From an uncultured Alphaproteobacteria bacterium (GTDB lineage: Bacteria; Pseudomonadota; Alphaproteobacteria; CALKHQ01), in the NCBI GenBank assembly GCA_937988735.1, contig CALKHQ010000170.1, positions 1 to 11,075 on the forward strand: a DNA stretch of 11,075 bases. Reading direction: 5' to 3'. Numbering within the stretch: position 1 is the stretch's first letter; the number at the start of each line of letters is the position of its first letter. The position numbers and the translations under genes were made by a program. Shown in pieces: positions 6,853 to 11,075 of the stretch. The notes below the pieces were generated by a model. That model worked only from the letters and a program-made list of their open reading frames with translations, did no database searches and was not told the origin of the DNA.

Positions 6853-8223
6853 ATGCCGCTCAACCCGAACTCCGCCGAGGCGCGCGACGCCGCCCGCCAC
6901 CTTCACCCCTACGCCAACCTGCGCGCGATCGAGAAGGACGGCGCGCTGGTGATCGAGCGCGGCCAGGGCATCTGGGTCCACGACATCCACGGCAACAGCT
7001 ACATCGAGGGGCTGGCCGGCCTGTGGTGCGCGGCGCTGGGCTTCGACAACGCGCGCCTGGTGGCGGCGGCGAAGAAGCAGATGGAGACGCTGCCCTTCTA
7101 CCACAGCTTCGGCGCCCGGGTGCCGGCGGTGCTGATCGCGCTCGCCGAGGCGCTGACGGCGCTCGCCCCGATCCCCGACGCCCACGCCTTCTTCGCCAAC
7201 TCGGGCTCGGAGGCGAACGACACCGCGATCAAGATCGTCTGGTACTACAACAACGCGCTGGGCCGGCCGGAGAAGAAGAAGATCATCAGCCGCCGGCGCG
7301 CCTATCACGGCATCACCATCGCCGCCGCCAGCCTCACCGGCATGGCTTACGCCCAGACCGACTTCGACGTGCCGCTGCCCTTCGTCCGCCACGTCACGCC
7401 GCCGCACGCCTACCGCGAGATGAAGCCGGGCGAGAGCGAGGCGGACTTCGTCGCCCGGCTGGCGCAGGAACTGGACGACCTGATCCGGGCGGAGGGGCCG
7501 GAAACGGTCGCCGCCTTCATCGCCGAGCCGGTGCAGGGCGCCGGCGGCGTGGTGATCCCGCCTGCGGGCTATTTCCCCGCGATCCAGGCCGTGCTGCGCA
7601 AGCACGACGTGCTGATGATCGCCGACGAGGTGATCACCGGCTTCGGCCGTACGGGGAGCTGGTGGGGCAGCGAGACCTTCGGCATCGAGCCGGACATCCT
7701 CACCTGCGCCAAGCAGCTCACCTCGGCCTACCTGCCGATGTCGGCAGTGCTGGTCTCCGACCCGATCTACCAGGTGCTCGCCGACCGCAGCGCGAAGAAC
7801 GGCGTGTTCGGCACCGGCTACACCTACTCCGGCCACCCCGTCCCCGCGGCGGTGGCGCTGGAGGCGCTGACCATCTACAGGGAGATGGACCTTCCCGCCC
7901 GCGCCCGCGCGCTGGCGCCCGCGTTCGGCGCCGCGATGCAGTCGCTGGCCGACCACCCCCTGGTGGGCGAGGCGCGCAGCGTCGGCCTCATCGGTGCCGT
8001 CGAGCTCACCCCCGACAAGGCCGCCCGCGGCACCTTCGCCCCCGGCCTGGGCGTCGGTGCCCGGGTCGTTGCCAACGCCCAGGCCGCCGGCCTCATCACC
8101 CGCGCGCTGCCCGGCGACATCCTCGCCCTCTGCCCGCCGATGATCATCACCGAGGACGAGATCCGGGAGATGGTCTCCCGCCTGCGCCAGGCGCTGGACG
8201 CGACGGCCGGGGAGCTGGGGTAG
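6853..8223 (+). CDS. Class III PLP-dependent omega-aminotransferase
   Basis: This 456-residue protein belongs to the omega-amino acid/amine:pyruvate transaminase branch of fold-type I PLP enzymes. It transfers an amino group from an amine or omega-amino acid to a keto acid in the cytoplasm. Visible features are HLHPYANL near the N terminus, GLAGLWC, the phosphate-binding NSGSEAND segment (S117-D123), and IAEPVQGAGGV. IADEVITGFGRTG follows, with D258 contacting the pyridine nitrogen. The Schiff-base lysine is K287 in TCAKQLTSAYLP, then GYTYSGHP. All catalytic positions are kept and the length matches SpuC-type and Chromobacterium-type omega-transaminases. The ATG at 6853 has GGAG 5 bases upstream and matches the family N terminus. 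Substrate cannot be assigned, and neighbouring genes do not suggest one. The next residue after the lysine is Gln, where many relatives have Gly. Confidence 0.93.
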   Translation: MPLNPNSAEARDAARHLHPYANLRAIEKDGALVIERGQGIWVHDIHGNSYIEGLAGLWCAALGFDNARLVAAAKKQMETLPFYHSFGARVPAVLIALAEALTALAPIPDAHAFFANSGSEANDTAIKIVWYYNNALGRPEKKKIISRRRAYHGITIAAASLTGMAYAQTDFDVPLPFVRHVTPPHAYREMKPGESEADFVARLAQELDDLIRAEGPETVAAFIAEPVQGAGGVVIPPAGYFPAIQAVLRKHDVLMIADEVITGFGRTGSWWGSETFGIEPDILTCAKQLTSAYLPMSAVLVSDPIYQVLADRSAKNGVFGTGYTYSGHPVPAAVALEALTIYREMDLPARARALAPAFGAAMQSLADHPLVGEARSVGLIGAVELTPDKAARGTFAPGLGVGARVVANAQAAGLITRALPGDILALCPPMIITEDEIREMVSRLRQALDATAGELG

Positions 8224-8233
8224 GCTCGGTGCC

Positions 8234-8264
8234 AAAAGAAAGGGGCCAGCCCGGAGGCTGGCCC
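8234..8264 (-). terminator. Rho-independent terminator after the PfpI-family gene
   Basis: A perfect 9-bp stem (gggccagcc 8243-8251, ggctggccc 8256-8264) has a 4-base loop. On the minus strand it is followed at once by CTTTCTTTT. The T-tract faces the minus-strand gene that ends at 8317. The same stem may also stop + strand transcripts from the aminotransferase gene (stop at 8223), though there it has no U-tract. Confidence 0.75.
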
Positions 8265-8316
8265 AGTGCGTCGTTAGTCCGGGGGTTGGACGGACGACGG
8301 GTTCCGTGGCGGGAGG

Positions 8317-8874
8317 TCAGGCGGCGCGGCTGTGGCGGCCTTCCTCGACCTCCTCGACGATCTTGCTGATGAAGGCCGGCAGGTCGTCCGGGCTGCGGCT
8401 GGTGATGATGCCGTTGTCCACCACCACCTCGGCGTCGCGCCAGTCTGCGCCGGCGTTCCTCATGTCGGTGCGGATGGAATGATAGGAGGTCGCGTTGCGC
8501 CCGCGCAGCACGTCCGCCTCCACCAGCAGCCAGGGGCCGTGACAGATCGCGGCGACCGGCTTGCCGCTCTCGACGAAGCGGCGGACGAGCGCCACCGCCC
8601 TGTCGTCGGTCCGCAGCTTGTCCGGGTTGATCTGGCCGCCGGGCAGCACCAGGGCGTCGAAATCCTCGGCCTTCACCTGATCGACCGTCATGTCCACCGC
8701 GACGGTGTCGCCCCAGTCGGTCCTGTCCCAGCCGCGGATGGTGCCGCGCGCGGGCGCCGCGACCTTCACCGTGGCGCCGCGCTCCTGCAGGCGCTGCAAC
8801 GGCTCGGTCAGCTCCGACTGCTCGAAGCCGTCGGTTGCCATGATCAGGATCCGCGACGCGTCGATGGCGGTCAT
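8317..8874 (-). CDS. DJ-1/PfpI family protein (YhbO/PfpI-like)
   Basis: This 185-residue cytoplasmic protein belongs to the class I glutamine amidotransferase-like DJ-1/PfpI superfamily. The nucleophile-elbow cysteine C111 is in AAICHGP with H112 next to it. The acidic partner E18 is in DGFEQSEL, and LVLPGG (76-80) precedes the elbow. Relatives such as E. coli YhbO and archaeal PfpI are described as stress-protective proteins with disputed glyoxalase/deglycase or protease activity, so the reaction should be left open. An in-frame upstream ATG at 8985 exists, but the ATG at 8872-8874 has a strong AGGAGG 5 bases before it and gives the family length. The gene appears monocistronic, with its own terminator downstream. 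Confidence 0.93.
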   Translation of the reverse strand: MTAIDASRILIMATDGFEQSELTEPLQRLQERGATVKVAAPARGTIRGWDRTDWGDTVAVDMTVDQVKAEDFDALVLPGGQINPDKLRTDDRAVALVRRFVESGKPVAAICHGPWLLVEADVLRGRNATSYHSIRTDMRNAGADWRDAEVVVDNGIITSRSPDDLPAFISKIVEEVEEGRHSRAA

Positions 8875-8879
8875 CGGCT

Positions 8880-8885
8880 CCTCCT
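8880..8885 (-). promoter_or_regulatory. Shine-Dalgarno of the PfpI-family gene
   Basis: AGGAGG on the minus strand, 5 bases before the ATG at 8874, decides between this start and the upstream in-frame ATG at 8985. Confidence 0.75.
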
Positions 8886-8978
8886 CTCGAACTGCCGCGC
8901 GTCCTCGCCCGCGCGCCGGTGACGTCCGGGGAGCATGAACGCGCATCCGGGCGAAAGGTTCCCCACGGCGGCTCCGGT

Positions 8979-9287
8979 TCAGCACCCGAGGCCCGCGGCG
9001 TCGGACAGGCAGGCGTCCACCACCCCGGCCCGGGCCGCGTCATGATGGCGGCGGCCCGCGGCCTGCGCCGCCTGGTGGCGGGACGCCGTGCCAAGCGACC
9101 GGCTGGCCGTCGCCGCGCCCGGGACGACGGGCTGGGCGTCGCGGGCGGCCTGCGCGACCTGGGTGAGCGTGCCGGCGGCCGGGGAATGCAGGGCGGCGAC
9201 CGTCGCTGCGGCGGTGGTCTCGGCCGCGACGCCGCCGGCGCTGCCAAGGAGGCAGGCAACGAGGACGGCGGCAGCGATCGGTCTCAT
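8979..9287 (-). CDS. Small predicted secreted protein, unknown function
   Basis: I recognise no family. The 102-residue product begins with a convincing Sec signal peptide: MRP, a hydrophobic AAAVLVACLLGSAGG core, then likely cleavage after VAA near residue 22. The mature part is ~80 residues, Ala-rich and low in complexity. It has a basic patch (RRHHDAAR, about 79-86) and two cysteines (C93 and the C-terminal C102) that could form a disulfide. A strong AAGGAG lies 9 bases before the ATG, which is the main reason to treat it as real. It is divergent from the substrate-binding protein gene across a 164-base gap and is followed by the PfpI-family gene 104 bases downstream on the same strand. 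It could also be a chance reading frame of GC-rich DNA, though signal peptide and ribosome site together make that less likely. Confidence 0.6.
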   Translation of the reverse strand: MRPIAAAVLVACLLGSAGGVAAETTAAATVAALHSPAAGTLTQVAQAARDAQPVVPGAATASRSLGTASRHQAAQAAGRRHHDAARAGVVDACLSDAAGLGC

Positions 9288-9296
9288 GGCGGCAGG

Positions 9297-9302
9297 CTCC
9301 TT
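9297..9302 (-). promoter_or_regulatory. Shine-Dalgarno of the small secreted protein gene
   Basis: AAGGAG on the minus strand, 9 bases before the ATG at 9287, supports translation of the 102-residue secreted protein. Confidence 0.6.
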
Positions 9303-9305
9303 CTC

Positions 9306-9391
9306 CCGGGCTCCATGCCCGGTGCCTCCATGGGTCGCGCGAACCGGGCCGCCGGTTCATCGGACGCCGGTCCGACGGCTGCGCTTGCGCA
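9306..9391. repeat. Cluster of four short hairpins in a divergent intergenic region
   Basis: Four perfect inverted repeats lie in 86 bases: CCGGGC/GCCCGG (9306-9322), GAACCGG/CCGGTTC (9341-9358), CGGAC/GTCCG (9361-9374) and TGCGC/GCGCA (9380-9391). The second and third have the same loop, gccg, and are only two bases apart. They lie between the secreted-protein gene and the substrate-binding protein gene, where both promoters are expected. They may be operator sites or a folded leader RNA. High GC makes some of this likely by chance. Confidence 0.35.
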
Positions 9392-9451
9392 CGCCGGGGC
9401 TCCCCCGTTAACTGGCGCCACACAGCACCCGACGGGGAGAGGGGGAAAGCA

Positions 9452-10729
9452 ATGCGGACCAGGCTGATCGGCCTTGGCGGTGCGCTCATGCTCATGGCAG
9501 GCACCGCCGCGGCCCAGGACTGCACCGTGACCATCGGCACCGTGGTGTCGCTCACCGGGCCGGCCGGGCCCTACGGCCAGGCGGCGGCGAAGTCGATCGA
9601 GCTCGCCTTCCGCGACATCAACGCGGCCGGCGGCGTCAACGTGGACGGGAATACCGGCTGCGCGCTGGCGATGACGCTGCGCGATGCCCAGTCGCAGGGC
9701 ACGGTCGCCGCCGACGCGGCGCGGCAGCTCGTGGACATCGACGGCGTGCCCGTGATCATCGGCGGCATCATCTCGTCGGTGTCGATGCCGATCCTGACCT
9801 CTGTGACCGCACCGTCCGGCGTGGTGCAGATGTCGCCGGCGTCGTCCTCGCCCAGCTTCACCACGCTGGCGCGCGAGGGGCAGACCGGCGGCTACTGGTT
9901 CCGTACCATCACCTCGGATGCGCTGCAGGGCACGGCCGCGGCGCGCTATGCGCTCGACATCGGGCTCGACCGGGTCGCCATCATCCACGTCAACAACGAC
10001 TTCGGCGTGAACATGGTGGCCGAGTTCCGCCGCATCTACGAGGCTCTGGGCGGCACCATCACCTCGGTCACGCCCTACAACGAGAACCAGGCCTCCTACA
10101 ATCCCGAGGTGGCCGCGGCGATGGCGGACGAGCCGCAGGGGCTCTACCTGATCGCCTACCCGGGCGACGGCGCGACCATCGCCCGGACCTGGATCGGGCA
10201 GGGCGGCCCGCAGGTGTTCCTGCTCAACGACGGCATGAACAGCGCCGAGTTCATCAACGCCGTCGGCGCCGAGTATCTGAACGATACCTACGGCACCTCG
10301 TCGGGCACGACCACCACGCCCTCGACCGAGTATTTCGCCTCTGTCTATGCCGACTTCACCGGTGGCGAGTTCGACCACCAGGCGCCGGCGGCCGACCGGG
10401 CCTATGACGCGGCGGCGATCGTCGGCCTCGCCATCGCCAGGGCCGGCTCCACCGACTCCGACGCGATCCGCGATTCGATCCGCGCGGTGCTCGATCCGGC
10501 GGGTGAGGTGATATACGCCGGGCAGGACCAGTTCGCCCGCGCGCTGGAGCTGATCGCGGCCGGCCAGCCGATCCGCTACGTCGGGGTGATCGGCCCGGTG
10601 CAGTTCGACGACAACGGCGACATCACCGGCCCGTTCCGGCTGTGGCGCGTGCAGGACGGCGAGGTGGTGACCACCGGCGAGATGTCGGCGGAGGACGTCG
10701 CCGCGATCATGACCGGGATCGACGGCTGA
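9452..10729 (+). CDS. ABC transporter substrate-binding protein (branched-chain amino acid type)
   Basis: This 425-residue periplasmic binding protein of the LivJ/Peripla_BP_6 type captures a small ligand, usually an amino acid or amide, for an ABC importer. A signal peptide (MRTRLIGLGGALMLMAGTAAA) ends after A21. The mature start carries C24, which may pair with C70, a common arrangement in this family. Typical segments are VVSLTGPAGPYGQA (31-44), AFRDINAAGGVN (52-63), VIIGGIISSVS, a QMSPASSSPSFT stretch, and NNDFGVN. The start is supported by GGAGAGGGGG at 9435-9445. No permease or ATPase gene is seen beside it in the window. The next gene, an FAD oxidoreductase, overlaps it by four bases, so the ligand is probably that enzyme's substrate. 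The exact ligand cannot be read from the sequence. Confidence 0.93.
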   Translation: MRTRLIGLGGALMLMAGTAAAQDCTVTIGTVVSLTGPAGPYGQAAAKSIELAFRDINAAGGVNVDGNTGCALAMTLRDAQSQGTVAADAARQLVDIDGVPVIIGGIISSVSMPILTSVTAPSGVVQMSPASSSPSFTTLAREGQTGGYWFRTITSDALQGTAAARYALDIGLDRVAIIHVNNDFGVNMVAEFRRIYEALGGTITSVTPYNENQASYNPEVAAAMADEPQGLYLIAYPGDGATIARTWIGQGGPQVFLLNDGMNSAEFINAVGAEYLNDTYGTSSGTTTTPSTEYFASVYADFTGGEFDHQAPAADRAYDAAAIVGLAIARAGSTDSDAIRDSIRAVLDPAGEVIYAGQDQFARALELIAAGQPIRYVGVIGPVQFDDNGDITGPFRLWRVQDGEVVTTGEMSAEDVAAIMTGIDG

Positions 10730-11075
10730 CGCACGACCGTCCGCTCTGGCCCGTCGCCGCGCCGCCGGCGCCGGAGGCGCCGCCGCTCCGCGGCAGCCGG
10801 CGGGCCGACCTCGCCATCATCGGCGGCGGCATCTGCGGGCTGGCCGCGGCGCGCGCCGCTGCGGCCGCCCGGCTCGACTGCGTGCTGCTGGAGGCCGGCG
10901 AGATCGGCGCCGGCGCCACCGGGGTCAGCGGCGGCTATGTCGTGCCGTCCTTCCCGCTGCTCGGGCCGGCGGAGGTCGCGGCGCGCCTCGGCGACGGGGG
11001 CGCGGCCTTCGTCGCCGCGGTCGGGGCCGGCGCGCGCCGGCTGTTCGCGCTGGCGGCGGAAAGCGGCCTCGACTG
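10726..11075 (+). CDS. FAD-dependent oxidoreductase (DAO family), N-terminal part, 3' truncated
   Basis: An open frame runs from the end of the substrate-binding protein gene to the window edge, giving 116 codons. The FAD-binding beta-alpha-beta fold is clear: ADLAIIGGGICG carries GxGxxG at G33, G35 and G38, and E56 in VLLEAGE should bind the FAD ribose. GAGATGVSGGYV follows, as in glycine/D-amino-acid oxidases and related amine dehydrogenases. No ATG, GTG or TTG fits the expected N terminus. The CTG at 10726 overlaps the preceding TGA as CTGA and gives a plausible (M)THDRPLWPVAAPP start like that of relatives. A GTG at 10642 would overlap the upstream gene by 88 bases and is less likely. Reaction inferred: FAD-linked oxidation of an amino acid or amine, coupled to its uptake. 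Confidence 0.85.
   Translation, partial: MTHDRPLWPVAAPPAPEAPPLRGSRRADLAIIGGGICGLAAARAAAAARLDCVLLEAGEIGAGATGVSGGYVVPSFPLLGPAEVAARLGDGGAAFVAAVGAGARRLFALAAESGLD

Noticed and set aside
6790..8235. Long minus-strand open frame opposite the aminotransferase gene
   Set aside because: The composition is Gly/Arg/Asp/His-biased and no motif is visible. The + strand frame has full family motifs.
8919..9467. Plus-strand frame across the PfpI/secreted-protein interval
   Set aside because: It is Gly/Arg/Ala-rich, and it overlaps the better supported secreted-protein gene and runs into the binding-protein gene start.
1..11075. tRNA, rRNA, CRISPR, insertion sequence, integrase or phage att site
   Set aside because: Read on both strands by eye; no cloverleaf, regular spaced repeats, transposase motif or terminal repeat pair could be supported.

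Overview
The window is very GC-rich DNA, with G/C favoured at third codon positions. Its gene content suggests a Gram-negative bacterium, probably an alphaproteobacterium of the Rhodospirillales/Geminicoccales type. The evidence for this is a lipid A late acyltransferase, a type VI secretion ClpV, periplasmic binding proteins, and dispersed 'cgtcatg..ccggg..cccgg..cat' intergenic palindromes of a kind common in that class. The taxonomic call is inference, because there is no rRNA or other marker gene.

Left part (1-4248, + strand): the edge of a type VI secretion system (T6SS) cluster. It holds the 3' end of a Hanks-type Ser/Thr kinase with a duplicated C-terminal domain, then a DUF4280 PAAR-like spike-tip protein, then the sheath-recycling AAA+ ATPase ClpV/TssH. 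A roughly 300-bp gene-free gap separates the PAAR-like gene from clpV.

Middle part (4258-6618, - strand): a DUF1810 gene converges on clpV, and one hairpin there contains both stop codons. A terC-lpxL pair follows, with a four-base TTGA overlap that implies a TTG start for the acyltransferase. A 77-bp REP-like inverted repeat lies between the DUF1810 gene and lpxL.

Right part (6853-11075): a class III omega-aminotransferase (+) faces a DJ-1/PfpI-family gene (-), with a clear terminator hairpin between them. A small predicted secreted protein (-) follows. Divergent from it is a branched-chain-amino-acid-type ABC substrate-binding protein (+), which overlaps by CTGA a truncated FAD-dependent oxidoreductase of the DAO family. 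The last two look like an uptake-plus-oxidation module for an amino acid or amine.

Most genes are recognisable family members. The least explained items are the duplicated domain of the kinase, the small secreted protein, the chain of hairpins upstream of the substrate-binding protein gene, and the REP-like family. No tRNA, rRNA, CRISPR array, transposase or integrase was seen.
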